DNA of 64,000 bases from Alcanivorax sp. 1008 (lineage in GTDB: Bacteria > Pseudomonadota > Gammaproteobacteria > Pseudomonadales > Alcanivoracaceae), in contig NZ_JAFMPS010000011.1 of assembly GCF_020667895.1 (NCBI RefSeq), positions 34,316 to 98,315 of the forward strand, written 5' to 3'. This document shows, in pieces, positions 53,208 to 63,956 of the stretch (positions within the stretch are counted from its first letter, which is position 1; every line of letters begins with the position of its first letter). Below the pieces are notes generated by a model, which saw only the letters and a list, made by a program, of their open reading frames with translations, had not been told where the DNA came from and searched no databases. A program made the position numbers and the translations under genes.

Positions 53208-55358
53208 ATGATTTATTCCGGCAAGGCCGTCAGCGTGACGCTGCATGACGGTGGCATCGCCGAACTGAAGTTCGATCTTCAGGGCGAGTCCGTCAACAAA
53301 TTCAATCAGGAAACCGTTGTCGATCTTGGCAAAGCTGTCGACGCCATCAAAGGCAACAGCGACGTCAAGGGCGTGGTGGTCACCTCGGGCAAGAGCGTCT
53401 TTATTGTCGGCGCCGACATCACCGAGTTCACCGACATGTTCAAACTTCCGGAAGACGAAATCGCCGGCTGGTGCCTGAAGTCGAACCAGGTGTTCTGCGC
53501 GTTCGAGGACCTGCCGGTCCCGACCGTTTGCGCCATCAACGGCATCGCCCTTGGCGGCGGTCTGGAAATGGCCCTGACCTGCGACTTCCGCGTAATGGCC
53601 GACACCGCTCAGGTGGGTCTGCCGGAAGTGAAGCTCGGTTTGTTCCCGGGCTTCGGCGGCACCGTGCGCATGCCGCGTCTGATCGGCGTCGATAACGCCG
53701 TCGAGTGGATCGCTGCCGGTGGCCAGCACAAGGCCGACAAGGCACTGAAAGATGGCGTGGTTGATGCTGTGGTTGCTGGTGACAAACTTTTTGATGCCGC
53801 CGTTTCGCTGATCAAGCAGTGCCTCGAAGGCAAGATCGATCACATGAAGAAGCGCTCGGAAAAACTCGAGCCGCTGAAACTGCCGCCGCTGGAAAACATG
53901 ATGGCGTTCCAGACCTCGGGTGCGTTTGTTGCCCAGCAGGCTGGCAAGAACTACCCGGCGCCAGTGGCCGCCGTTAACGTCATGCAGCAGCACGGTGGCA
54001 TGAAGCGCGACCAGGCGCTGGAAGCTGAAGCCAAAGGTTTCGCCAAAGTTGCCAAGACCCCGCAGGCAACTGCGCTGGTTGGTCTGTTCCTCGCCGATCA
54101 GGCGGTGAAAAAAGCCAATGGCGGCCACATGAAGAAAGGAGCCAAGGACCTGAACCAGGCCGCCGTACTGGGTGCCGGCATCATGGGTGGCGGCATCGCC
54201 TATCAGTCCGCCTCCAAGGGTACGCCGATCATCATGAAGGACATCGCCGACGCCGCGCTGGACCTGGGCATGGGCGAAGCGTCCAAGCTGCTGGCCAAAC
54301 AGGTTCAACGCAAGCGCATCGACCCGGCAAAAATGGGCAAAACTCTGTCCATGATCCGCCCGACCCTGAACTACGGCGACTTCGCCAACGTTGATGTTGT
54401 TGTTGAGGCAGTTGTCGAGAACGAGAAGATCAAGCAGTCCGTGCTGGCCGAAACCGAAGGCACGCTGAAAGACGGCGCCGTGCTGGCTTCCAACACCTCG
54501 ACCATTTCCATCACCCGTCTGGCCACCGCCCTGAAGAAGCCGGAAAACTTTGCCGGCATGCACTTCTTCAACCCGGTGCACATGATGCCGCTGGTGGAAG
54601 TGATCCGTGGCGAAAAAACCTCGGACGAAACCGTGGCAACACTGGTGGCCTACGCCACCAAGATGGGCAAGAACCCGATCGTAGTTAACGATTGCCCCGG
54701 CTTCCTGGTTAACCGTGTTCTGTTCCCGTACTTCGGCGGCTTCGGCATGCTGATGCGTGACGGCGCCGACTTCCTGGCCGTTGATAAAGTCATGGAGAAG
54801 TTCGGCTGGCCCATGGGCCCGGCATACCTGATGGACGTGGTCGGTATCGACACCGGTGTCCACGCTGCCAAAGTCATGGCGGATGGCTTCCCGGATCGCA
54901 TGAAGCACGACTTCAAGGATGTGTCCGAAGTGCTGTTCGAAAACAAGCGCTATGGCCAGAAGACCAAAGCCGGCTTCTACCAGTACGTTCTGGACAAGAA
55001 AGGCAAGCAGGTGAAAACCGCAGATGCCACCACCTGGGAACTGATCAAGCCGCACGTCGCAGAGACCCGCGAATTCGATGCCGACGAAATCATTGCCCGC
55101 CTGATGATCCCGCTGTGCACCGAGACAGTTCGCTGCCTCGAAGACAACATCGTGGGCTCGGCTGCCGAAGCAGACATGGCGATGATCTACGGCATTGGTT
55201 TCCCTCCGTTCCGCGGTGGCCCGATCCGTCATATCGAATCCATCGGCATCAAAGAGTTCGTTGCCCTGTGTGACAAGTACGCACACCTCGGCAAGCTCTA
55301 TGAAGCGCCGCAACTACTGAAAGACATGGCCGCTTCCGGCAAGTCTTTCTTCGCCTAA
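53208..55358 (+). CDS. fadB: Fatty-acid oxidation complex alpha subunit FadB
   Basis: A 716-residue bifunctional enzyme, enoyl-CoA hydratase plus 3-hydroxyacyl-CoA dehydrogenase, of the aerobic beta-oxidation complex. The hydratase domain (about 1-190) has [25 protein letters not shown] and the catalytic Glu region [21 protein letters not shown]. The dehydrogenase begins near residue 320 with [18 protein letters not shown]. The catalytic His lies in [19 protein letters not shown]. The ATG at 53208 with GGAGA seven bases upstream is preferred to a longer frame, which would translate the operator palindrome. Forms alpha2beta2 with FadA, 22 bases downstream. Confidence 0.96.
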   Translation: MIYSGKAVSVTLHDGGIAELKFDLQGESVNKFNQETVVDLGKAVDAIKGNSDVKGVVVTSGKSVFIVGADITEFTDMFKLPEDEIAGWCLKSNQVFCAFEDLPVPTVCAINGIALGGGLEMALTCDFRVMADTAQVGLPEVKLGLFPGFGGTVRMPRLIGVDNAVEWIAAGGQHKADKALKDGVVDAVVAGDKLFDAAVSLIKQCLEGKIDHMKKRSEKLEPLKLPPLENMMAFQTSGAFVAQQAGKNYPAPVAAVNVMQQHGGMKRDQALEAEAKGFAKVAKTPQATALVGLFLADQAVKKANGGHMKKGAKDLNQAAVLGAGIMGGGIAYQSASKGTPIIMKDIADAALDLGMGEASKLLAKQVQRKRIDPAKMGKTLSMIRPTLNYGDFANVDVVVEAVVENEKIKQSVLAETEGTLKDGAVLASNTSTISITRLATALKKPENFAGMHFFNPVHMMPLVEVIRGEKTSDETVATLVAYATKMGKNPIVVNDCPGFLVNRVLFPYFGGFGMLMRDGADFLAVDKVMEKFGWPMGPAYLMDVVGIDTGVHAAKVMADGFPDRMKHDFKDVSEVLFENKRYGQKTKAGFYQYVLDKKGKQVKTADATTWELIKPHVAETREFDADEIIARLMIPLCTETVRCLEDNIVGSAAEADMAMIYGIGFPPFRGGPIRHIESIGIKEFVALCDKYAHLGKLYEAPQLLKDMAASGKSFFA

Positions 55359-55362
55359 TTAA

Positions 55363-56556
<1,194 letters not shown>

Positions 56557-56584
56557 CAAGCACTCACTCTGGTAAGTGAAGACC

Positions 56585-56619
56585 ACACAAAGCCCCGACT
56601 TCATGTCGGGGCTTTGTGT
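56585..56619. terminator. Terminator after fadBA
   Basis: A perfect 15-bp stem (ACACAAAGCCCCGAC and its complement) with a TTCAT loop, 28 bases past the fadA stop. The short T-poor tail is compensated by the very stable stem, which also reads as AAAG...CTTT in either direction. Confidence 0.85.
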
Positions 56620-56709
56620 AAAATCCCCGCCAAATTTGCAATAAAATGCCCCGCAGTACCGACAGATGCCCTACCCTGTAGCAAGCGCTAACAGGAAGGA
56701 CTGCCCTGA

Positions 56710-58995
56710 ATGAAAGTTGTTGATGTGTTCCTCGGCCAGAAGCGCCTCTGTCTGATGGCACTCGCCCTGATATTGCTGGGGCCGCTTTGCAGCGTTCACG
56801 CCATCTCCCTCAAGGCCAGCCGCGTTACCCTGAATAGCCCCACCGGCGCGAGCCCACCAAGCTTCACTACGATTAACTTCCGGCAGCCATTTGCAGCGCC
56901 GCCGGTGGTCATCGCTATGCCAACCAAATCCAGCGCTGACCCTTTTTCGGTTCGAATTCGTAATGTCACCAGCACGAGCTTTGAAGCCGCCGTGGTATTC
57001 CCTGATGGCACCACCAGCGCAACCCCTTCGATGGATCTGCACTATCTTGCCGTGCCTCCCGGCACCCACACTTTGGGCAGCAGCACCCTTGAGGTGGGCA
57101 CCCTGAGCACCAGCGCGTTTCAAAGCAAGTTTGGTGGTGCCAGCTGGAGCAGCATCACGTTTACCAGCGGCTTTAGCCAACCGCCGGCACTGCTGACCAC
57201 CATACAGACCATGAACAATGAGCCGGCAGCGGACCTGTCGACCGCGTCGGTACCCTGGATGACCGTGGCAGCCCGCAATCTCGCCACAACCGGAGCCCAG
57301 CTGGCACTCGAACGCGCGGAGGTCACCTCCGGCACCATTAGCGTGGCAGAGACCATTGGCTATGTGGCCATTACCAACAACACCAATACGGTTTTCAACG
57401 ACTCTCTGGGCAACAGCATTCGACTTCAGGCAGTAAGCTCGGGGGATGTGGTCACCGATGGCTGTACCAACACTTCTTTCCCCGTTGCCTTCACCGGCCC
57501 TCCCCTACTGGTGGCAAGCCAGAATTCGCGCGACGGCGGCGATGGTGGCTGGGCACTACGTTGTGCTCTCAGTAACAGCATTGCTGGTACGCTGATTCAG
57601 GAAGATCTGGCCAGTGATACCGATACCACCCACACCACGGAGCTGGTTGGACTACTGGCCAGCAGCACCGCGTTCCGAGCCCTGCCGGCACAAATTGGCT
57701 TCGACCTGGAAATGGATCAAAGCACCCTGACGCCGGGAAGCGCCGGCGGCCTGAACTGGACATCAGTAAACTTTGCCAACGCTTTCTCAACCACGCCGCT
57801 GATTTTCGCGCTGCCCACTGATGAGGGGCCAGACCCGGCCTCCCTGCGTTTACGCAATATCACCAGCACCGGCTTCGACATCGCTCAGGTGGAACCGCTG
57901 AATGAACTCGGCGCCCACGAATCCATGACGGTGGACTATCTGGCGGTAATTCCCGGCGTCAACGTACTCGCCGAGGGCAGAGTCATTGAGGCCGGCAGCG
58001 TGGCGGTGATTGCCGAGCAGGCAGAACCATCTACCGGCATCACGACGAGCTGGGACACCATTACTTTCCAGTGGGATGGCTTCAGCCAGCCGCCAACCCT
58101 GATTACTGCAATACAGACCATCAATAACGAGCCAGCGCTGGACCCCGGCGCACCTTCCAGCCCGTTCCTCAATGTCACCACACAAAACCTGACAACTACC
58201 GGGGTGGAAGTGGCTCTGGAACGTGGCGAAGCCACAGCCGGATCCGTGGTGAGCAGCGAGCAAATCGGCTACCTGGCCATCGATGCCGGCATCACCGATA
58301 CACTCACCGCCAACGACAGCCTGCCGGTGAGTTTCGAAACCCAGCAGCGCAGCGGCATTCTGGGCTGGGACAACGGTTGCTACAGCGGCGGCTTTGCGGG
58401 CAGCTACACCAGCACCCCGCTTGCCTATGCCAGCCAAACGTCGCGGGCCGGCAATAACGGCGGCTGGCTACGCCGCTGCGCCATATCGAATTCCAGCCTG
58501 GGATTAACCGTTGATGAAGATCGCTTCGGTGATACCGAGCGCGGGCATATCGCCGAAACTGCCAGCGTGTTGATCTTCGCCCGACCATTCGAGTACGACT
58601 TCCCCCAGGCCAATCTGGAAATCTCCTATCTGGTTGACGGCAACCCCGCCCTGGACGCAGACCCCGGCCAACCGGCGACCCTCAGTGTAGGAGCCAACAA
58701 CATCGGAACCATCAGCACCTTCAACGTGCAACTGATTGCTGCGGTACCCGAGTTTGTTGGTCTGGTTATGGATGCCTTTGCCGGTCAGCCGCTGCAGTTT
58801 ATCGACGACGCCCCTGCCACCGGCATGTCCATTGGCACCATCGAATATTCCGACGACAACCAGGCAAGCTGGACTTATGCACCGGCGGCCACCGGGGTCG
58901 ACACCAACGTGACCCACTGGCGCACCACCCTGAACGGCAGCCTGCCGCCCGGACAAATCGTGACCGTGGAGTATCAGGTACAGGTTGCCCCCTGA
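56710..58995 (+). CDS. Secreted protein with tandem H-type-lectin-like repeats and a DUF11-type end
   Basis: A 761-residue exported protein. Signal peptide at residues 1-about 32 (LGPLCSVHA). Two tandem units of about 290 residues follow. Each starts with an H-type-lectin-like module (FTTINFRQPFAAPPVVIAMP...FSVRIRNVTSTSF and WTSVNFANAFSTTPLIFALP...ASLRLRNITSTGF, with MDLHYLAVPPG or MTVDYLAVIPG), then a second variant (ITFTSGFSQPPALLTTIQTMNNEPA / ITFQWDGFSQPPTLITAIQTINNEPA) and a third block with SQNSRDGGDGGWALRCALSNS / SQTSRAGNNGGWLRRCAISNS. Residues about 605-761 look like a DUF11 surface-protein domain. Probably a carbohydrate-binding or adhesive surface protein. Ribosome site AAGGA. Confidence 0.75.
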   Translation: MKVVDVFLGQKRLCLMALALILLGPLCSVHAISLKASRVTLNSPTGASPPSFTTINFRQPFAAPPVVIAMPTKSSADPFSVRIRNVTSTSFEAAVVFPDGTTSATPSMDLHYLAVPPGTHTLGSSTLEVGTLSTSAFQSKFGGASWSSITFTSGFSQPPALLTTIQTMNNEPAADLSTASVPWMTVAARNLATTGAQLALERAEVTSGTISVAETIGYVAITNNTNTVFNDSLGNSIRLQAVSSGDVVTDGCTNTSFPVAFTGPPLLVASQNSRDGGDGGWALRCALSNSIAGTLIQEDLASDTDTTHTTELVGLLASSTAFRALPAQIGFDLEMDQSTLTPGSAGGLNWTSVNFANAFSTTPLIFALPTDEGPDPASLRLRNITSTGFDIAQVEPLNELGAHESMTVDYLAVIPGVNVLAEGRVIEAGSVAVIAEQAEPSTGITTSWDTITFQWDGFSQPPTLITAIQTINNEPALDPGAPSSPFLNVTTQNLTTTGVEVALERGEATAGSVVSSEQIGYLAIDAGITDTLTANDSLPVSFETQQRSGILGWDNGCYSGGFAGSYTSTPLAYASQTSRAGNNGGWLRRCAISNSSLGLTVDEDRFGDTERGHIAETASVLIFARPFEYDFPQANLEISYLVDGNPALDADPGQPATLSVGANNIGTISTFNVQLIAAVPEFVGLVMDAFAGQPLQFIDDAPATGMSIGTIEYSDDNQASWTYAPAATGVDTNVTHWRTTLNGSLPPGQIVTVEYQVQVAP

Positions 58996-59066
58996 ACGGG
59001 GCGCGCAACCATATATTGGCCCCATCTGCGCTAGCACCCCATCGCGCGATGAGGGATAAAGTGTAC

Positions 59067-60191
59067 ATGCGTACACAAAGTTCGTCCTCATTCTCTCCCG
59101 ATGCCCGCTTTTTGCTTGGCATCTCCCAGCTCAGCCTGTCACTGGCGGGCGAAATATCGGATACCGTAGGCACGGTACATCGGGAAGTGCACAGCTCCAC
59201 GCCGCTTGGCCTGCTGCCACCGCAAACCCACATTGCCCGGCATGTCTTCGCCCTGCTGAAACACAGCTTCCTGCTGCCAGCGCGCATGATCGGCCTGGCC
59301 GGGCACCAGATCCCGCAGCGCGAAGTGGACACCATGACGCTCAGCGTGCAAGCCGCCATCAACGGTGTGTTCGGTGACATGCTCGCCGGCCAGAACAACC
59401 CTTTGGCGTTTGGCATGTCCCTGCACGGTGATACACCGGTCGCCGGCCAGCCGCTGGCACTGTTTGTCCACGGCCTGTGCCTGCACGAACAGTACTGGCA
59501 CAACCCGGCACATCTGGCCTTTAGCGACGACCTGAGCAAGAAGGGTTTTCGGGTCAGCCGGCTGCGCTACAACAGCGGCCTGCCGATTGCCGAAAACGCC
59601 CGCCTGCTGGCAGAACTTCTTGAAACCACCGGCGCCTCGCGCATCGTGCTGATTGGCCACTCCATGGGCGGGCTGATTTCCCGCAGCGCGCTGCACCAGG
59701 CCAGCGACGCCGGCCTTCGCTGGGCCGGCCAGACAACACATCTGGCCGCCATCGGCAGCCCGCACCACGGCGCCGAAGCAGAACGCCTGGGCAACTACGC
59801 CAACCGACTACTGAACCTCACTCGCTGGAGCGCACCCCTGACCCGCCTTGGCAACCTGCGCTCTGCCGCCATCCACGACCTGCGCTTTGGCAACCTGCTA
59901 CATAGCGACCGCGAACGCGCCGCCGACATCTTCCACACCCACGACCCGCGCGAACCGATTCCTTTGCCGGATCATGTTGAGCACTTGTTTGTGGCCGGCA
60001 CCCGCACGGTGGAAAAGACCGCGACGAAACTGCGCAGTGATTTGCTAGTGACGCCAGCCAGTGCGTTGGCGGAAGAGTATCCGGGATCGCATGGCGTCAC
60101 GCGGGAGTTGCTGCATGGGGTGGATCATATGCAGTTGCTGAGGGATGAGGGGGTTTATGGGCGGATGGGGAGGTGGATGGGGAGGAGCTGA
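59067..60191 (+). CDS. PGAP1-like alpha/beta hydrolase
   Basis: A 374-residue serine hydrolase, probably a lipase or esterase. No signal peptide. The nucleophile elbow is VLIGHSMGGLISRSAL (Ser in GHSMG). LALFVHGLCLHEQYW supplies the oxyanion region, and the catalytic acid and His are probably in the Asp of FHTHDPREPIPLPDHVEHLFVAGTR and in LLHGVDHMQLLRD. The ATG at 59067 has GAGGGAT upstream and is preferred to the ATG six codons earlier and to a TTG start at 59016. Follows the lectin-repeat protein by 71 bases. Confidence 0.83.
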   Translation: MRTQSSSSFSPDARFLLGISQLSLSLAGEISDTVGTVHREVHSSTPLGLLPPQTHIARHVFALLKHSFLLPARMIGLAGHQIPQREVDTMTLSVQAAINGVFGDMLAGQNNPLAFGMSLHGDTPVAGQPLALFVHGLCLHEQYWHNPAHLAFSDDLSKKGFRVSRLRYNSGLPIAENARLLAELLETTGASRIVLIGHSMGGLISRSALHQASDAGLRWAGQTTHLAAIGSPHHGAEAERLGNYANRLLNLTRWSAPLTRLGNLRSAAIHDLRFGNLLHSDRERAADIFHTHDPREPIPLPDHVEHLFVAGTRTVEKTATKLRSDLLVTPASALAEEYPGSHGVTRELLHGVDHMQLLRDEGVYGRMGRWMGRS

Positions 60192-60195
60192 CGGG

Positions 60196-63100
60196 TCAGG
60201 CGACCGCCAGCGTCTGAAAAGAACGAAGCAAACGAGCTGGCATAGGAATTTCCAGCTTCCATGTAATGCTCATGGGGCGACTACCCTCATGCCTCTCATA
60301 GATCACCGGACCGAGATAACAGTATGGCTGGGAGTATCCACCAACCTTGGCCACGGTACGCACAAAGAGTAAAGGTGAATAGCCCATCGTTTGATGCTTG
60401 ATATACCGCCGCCCAGTGGGGGAATCCTCGGAAGTAGTGCTCTGGGATTGCCAGTGGAAGCGATCGCTGCTGATAGCGTAGTCCTCGTAAAGGGTCGAGG
60501 GACTGTAATGCTTCTCGTTCTTCTCGATGGTGGCAAGAAATACATCTAGCTTCTTGTCCGGCAAGTGTCGCACACCCTCGCGCATTGGAGGCTGATTCGC
60601 CCAACTCCAGTTACCCGCAAGTATTAATACTTCATCTCGAGTGTAGCTCGAATGAGGCACTAGCAATGTATTAGCGGGCTGCACCTGATGCCGAATCAAG
60701 TTCGGACAACTCAGGCGCCATGCAATAAGCTCTCGAGCTTCTACAAGAATATCCGGGCTCTGACACAGCCTTTGCCAGATCATTTCTGGCTCATTCAACT
60801 CTAGCGGTTTGACAAGCGGCACCACTAGCGCATGCACCAATGGATCACTGCCCTCACCGCTCGTCAGCCATCGCAGCCAGCGAGCCAGTCGCAATTCGTC
60901 ATCCGCATGAGCAATGCGACGCAACCACTTAGCCCAGATAACATTATCCGCAGCAATGGGCTTCTCTATCAAACTGGCCCGTGCGCAAAGCGCAGACCAG
61001 GTATCACGGCGATAGATGTCATCCGGATTCAAGCGGTAATGATCTAGGAAGTTAGCAAGAGTTAGAGGCTTGCCTGTATCTGCGGCGAACTCGGCTATAT
61101 TTCTAACCAATGGTTGAGCCCCAGCAAGAAATGACTCCTTGATATTGGCAAGAATTCGCTCTCTGGCGACCCGCTCGAGCTGGATCGCACAACCTGCGGG
61201 AAGATGAGGAAAGCCTTCTTCCAGTTCCGCCTGAAGATCGGCTTCAGGCTTGGTAGACAAGGCTTTCAAACGCAGATCGAAACGGAACTTGCGATGCATC
61301 TGCCCAACAAAATCCAGCACCGTTAAGTAATCCTTATCCTCGGTCAGGCGAAGGCCTCTGCCAAGCTGCTGCAGGAATACTGTGAGACTTTCTGTCGGGC
61401 GCAGAAACAGAACAGCATCCACTTCCGGAATATCGATGCCCTCATTGTAAAGATCCACCACAAACAAAAAGTTAATCTCTCTCTGACGAAGGCGCTGTCG
61501 AGCACTATCACGAACCACATCCGTGCTACTTGCAGATAGCGCTAAAGCCGGGATACCTGCACGATTAAAAAACTCGGCCATAAATTCCGCATGAGCCACG
61601 CTGACACAGAAACCCAGCCCGCGAACCTCATGGATATTCAAGAGACGCTTACAACACTGATCAACAATATTTTGTGCTCGAACATGGTTCCCAGTAACCA
61701 GCTTGTCAATTTCACTGACACGATAACCGCCTCGCTCCCAGGTGAGCCTAGAAAAATCCATATCCGCAGTATCAGCCACGCCGTAATAATGAAATGGCAC
61801 AACCAGCCGACGGCCTATCGCGTCCGGCAAACGAATTTCGCTTACAATCCTGTCGTCAAAATACTTGAGCACATCCTCGCCATCCGTCCGCTCCGGCGTG
61901 GCCGTTAAGCCCAGCAATACTGTTGGTCTGAGAGCATCGAGAATTCCTTGATAGCTCTCAGCGGCAGAGCGATGCGTTTCATCTATCAAAACATACTCAA
62001 AAGCACTTTCACCCCATTGCTGGGGAAGCTGTCGGCGATGCAGAGTTTGCACTGTTGCAAAAATATGTCGAGACGAACCAGGGTCATTATTGCCATCCAG
62101 CAGAGCGCCGAAATTCTGATCCCGCAGTACCGCCCGGAATGTGTGTAGCGTTTGCTGAAGGATCTCCCGCCTATGAGCAACCACGAGCAAGGACGGATAG
62201 GAACCACCTTGATCAGCCACAAAACGACGATAATCGAAAGCCGCGATCATCGTCTTGCCCGTACCGGTTGCGGCAACGACCAACTGACGGTGAGGCGGCG
62301 CCTTGCCGATCCGATCGCAGGCAAGTGCATCGAGGACTTCTTCCTGAAACTGATACGGACGGAGTTCAAAAACAGGTAGATTCTGGTTTCCCGCACCCTG
62401 CCCAGACTCCTTCTGCAAGGCAAGCCTTAGCCTATTCTCTTCAAAGGCTTCGAATTCTGCGTCCTGCCAATAGGTTTCGAAGGTAGCGAGTACTTTGTCC
62501 CAGATCGGCCTGTCTGCGTACTGGGTAACTTTGACCGTCCACTCCAGTCCCTCAGTAAGCGCTGGACGAGAAAGATTAGCCGAACCGATATAAGCGGTAC
62601 TGAAGCCTGTTGCACGCTCAAATAGGTATGCCTTAGCGTGAAGCCGAGTACGGTGCACGTCGTAGGAAACCTTAACTTCCGTTTGCGGCAATTCCGCCAG
62701 CACCTTCACGGCCTGTAAATCCGTCGCGCCCATATAACTCGTCGTGAGCACTCGCAGTCTCGTGCCGGGGCGCTGTGTAAATGCCTCCAGAGCATCGCGC
62801 AACAAACTTATGCCACCCCACTTAATAAACGAGCAGAGAATGTCAACACGGTCCGCGGTGGCTAACTCCTGCTTGAGCTGGGAGAGCAGACTGGGATCCA
62901 TCCGAGTCCCCGTGAGGAGACTGGTTTCACTTAATGGCGTATCAGGGCGCGTTTTCACCAAATCGGTAGCGCCAACAGCCAGCAAACGCTCAAGTGCGGC
63001 GGGCAAAAAGGCACCGTAGCTCTGACCATCATCCTGACGAGAAAGCAATTGAATAATCTGGTTAGCGAGCTCTCGCTGATGACTGAGGCGATCCTTTGCT

Positions 63101-63264
63101 GGCAATCGACGTAACGCTGCAGCGATAAGGTCTGACAGATGCTCGGCAAGGACGATATGGCTGTCCGCTGGGTCCAAGCCCTCGCGCAACACCTCCTCCG
63201 AAATTTGCTCCAGCTGTTCGGCCAGAGATTCGTCAATAACCTGCTCGTAGAGTCCGTTCTTCAT
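60196..63264 (-). CDS. PLD-type nuclease/superfamily 2 helicase fusion with DUF3427
   Basis: A 1022-residue protein. Residues about 130-260 form a single phospholipase-D/HKD-type domain (DILCSFIKWGGI, then HAKAYLFERATGFSTAYIGSANLS with the HxK motif). From about 310 an SF2 helicase: QFQEEVLDALA, Walker A VVAATGTGKTMIAAF, Walker B LIDETHRSAAE (DETH), GLTATPERTDG, FLFVVDLYNEGIDIPEVDAVLFL and the arginine finger QQLGRGLR. The C-terminal 300 residues match DUF3427 (DKKLDVFLATIEKNEKHYSPSTLYEDYAISSDRFHWQSQSTTSEDS). Such proteins are often in defence islands; antiphage activity here is inference. Confidence 0.9.
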   Translation of the reverse strand: MKNGLYEQVIDESLAEQLEQISEEVLREGLDPADSHIVLAEHLSDLIAAALRRLPAKDRLSHQRELANQIIQLLSRQDDGQSYGAFLPAALERLLAVGATDLVKTRPDTPLSETSLLTGTRMDPSLLSQLKQELATADRVDILCSFIKWGGISLLRDALEAFTQRPGTRLRVLTTSYMGATDLQAVKVLAELPQTEVKVSYDVHRTRLHAKAYLFERATGFSTAYIGSANLSRPALTEGLEWTVKVTQYADRPIWDKVLATFETYWQDAEFEAFEENRLRLALQKESGQGAGNQNLPVFELRPYQFQEEVLDALACDRIGKAPPHRQLVVAATGTGKTMIAAFDYRRFVADQGGSYPSLLVVAHRREILQQTLHTFRAVLRDQNFGALLDGNNDPGSSRHIFATVQTLHRRQLPQQWGESAFEYVLIDETHRSAAESYQGILDALRPTVLLGLTATPERTDGEDVLKYFDDRIVSEIRLPDAIGRRLVVPFHYYGVADTADMDFSRLTWERGGYRVSEIDKLVTGNHVRAQNIVDQCCKRLLNIHEVRGLGFCVSVAHAEFMAEFFNRAGIPALALSASSTDVVRDSARQRLRQREINFLFVVDLYNEGIDIPEVDAVLFLRPTESLTVFLQQLGRGLRLTEDKDYLTVLDFVGQMHRKFRFDLRLKALSTKPEADLQAELEEGFPHLPAGCAIQLERVARERILANIKESFLAGAQPLVRNIAEFAADTGKPLTLANFLDHYRLNPDDIYRRDTWSALCARASLIEKPIAADNVIWAKWLRRIAHADDELRLARWLRWLTSGEGSDPLVHALVVPLVKPLELNEPEMIWQRLCQSPDILVEARELIAWRLSCPNLIRHQVQPANTLLVPHSSYTRDEVLILAGNWSWANQPPMREGVRHLPDKKLDVFLATIEKNEKHYSPSTLYEDYAISSDRFHWQSQSTTSEDSPTGRRYIKHQTMGYSPLLFVRTVAKVGGYSQPYCYLGPVIYERHEGSRPMSITWKLEIPMPARLLRSFQTLAVA

Positions 63265-63450
63265 ACCGACAACCAGATAAAAGCCAGGCTCGCCAGGTTG
63301 GCGGAAGTCGCCATCTGAATCAATAACTGACAGCCAGAACCGATACCTCGCCCAGGCAATAGCTCACGCGAGTTTGCGAAATCACCCCCAGGCACCGGCC
63401 ACGATTCCAGGGCACGCTGCCTCTCAGACAGCCAACCAAGGAGCGGAGCC

Positions 63451-63780
63451 ATGACCAGCAAGAACCTCGAAATCCACTACCTCTATCGCGACGCCGCCAA
63501 CTACAAGCAGTACGCCAGCGTCATAGTCCCCAATCCCAAAGGACTCACTCCCGAGCAGGTCAGGGCAGCGTTGCTCCAGTACTTTTCCGCCGACCAAGTC
63601 TGGCCCGACATCCTGCACTTTCGCCCGGAAGATCTAGGCTGGCCGACCGCCTACTTCGATGATCACGACGAAGCCGGCGATGACCTGAATCTGCACGAGC
63701 TGGAGAGCATCACCGATGCCAATAGCCAAACGACGGCAAGCCATGAGCTACCAAGCCCGCTATTCCAAAAGTTCGACTGA
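63451..63780 (+). CDS. Small protein of unknown function, divergent from the helicase
   Basis: A 109-residue acidic protein: MTSKNLEIHYLYRDAANYKQYASVIVPNPKGLTPEQV, then WPDILHFRPEDLGWPTAYFDDHDEAGDDLNLHELESI. No domain was recognised. AAGGAGCGGAG precedes the ATG, so it is likely translated. It shares a 186-base divergent intergenic region with the PLD-helicase gene and may be its regulator, partner or antitoxin-like companion; position alone supports this. Confidence 0.72.
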   Translation: MTSKNLEIHYLYRDAANYKQYASVIVPNPKGLTPEQVRAALLQYFSADQVWPDILHFRPEDLGWPTAYFDDHDEAGDDLNLHELESITDANSQTTASHELPSPLFQKFD

Positions 63781-63903
63781 CCACCACAGCTGCTGAAACA
63801 CCCCGAGGATAAACACCTCAGCCTGCCACCCAGGGGTTGACAGCCAGCCCCCTATCCCAGACTATCTTGCACGATCGTACCAATATGATATCCGGCAGCA
63901 GTC

Positions 63904-63915
63904 GAGCGTTCGCTC
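63904..63915. promoter_or_regulatory. Operator-like dyad before the gene at the right edge
   Basis: GAGCG-TT-CGCTC, perfect 5-bp arms, 15 bases after a possible -10 TATGAT (63884-63889) and about 40 bases before the next start codon. Same core as the sites before the SCP2 gene and in the fadBA leader. Confidence 0.5.
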
Positions 63916-63956
63916 AGGAACCGGAAGTTCCGATAACAACAACAAGGAAATCGATG

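Noticed and set aside
53154..55313. A 719-codon open frame on the minus strand, antisense to fadB
   Set aside because: fadB is certain by motifs. The antisense translation is rich in His, Gly, Val and Gln with no domain, as expected from strongly biased codon use in the real gene.
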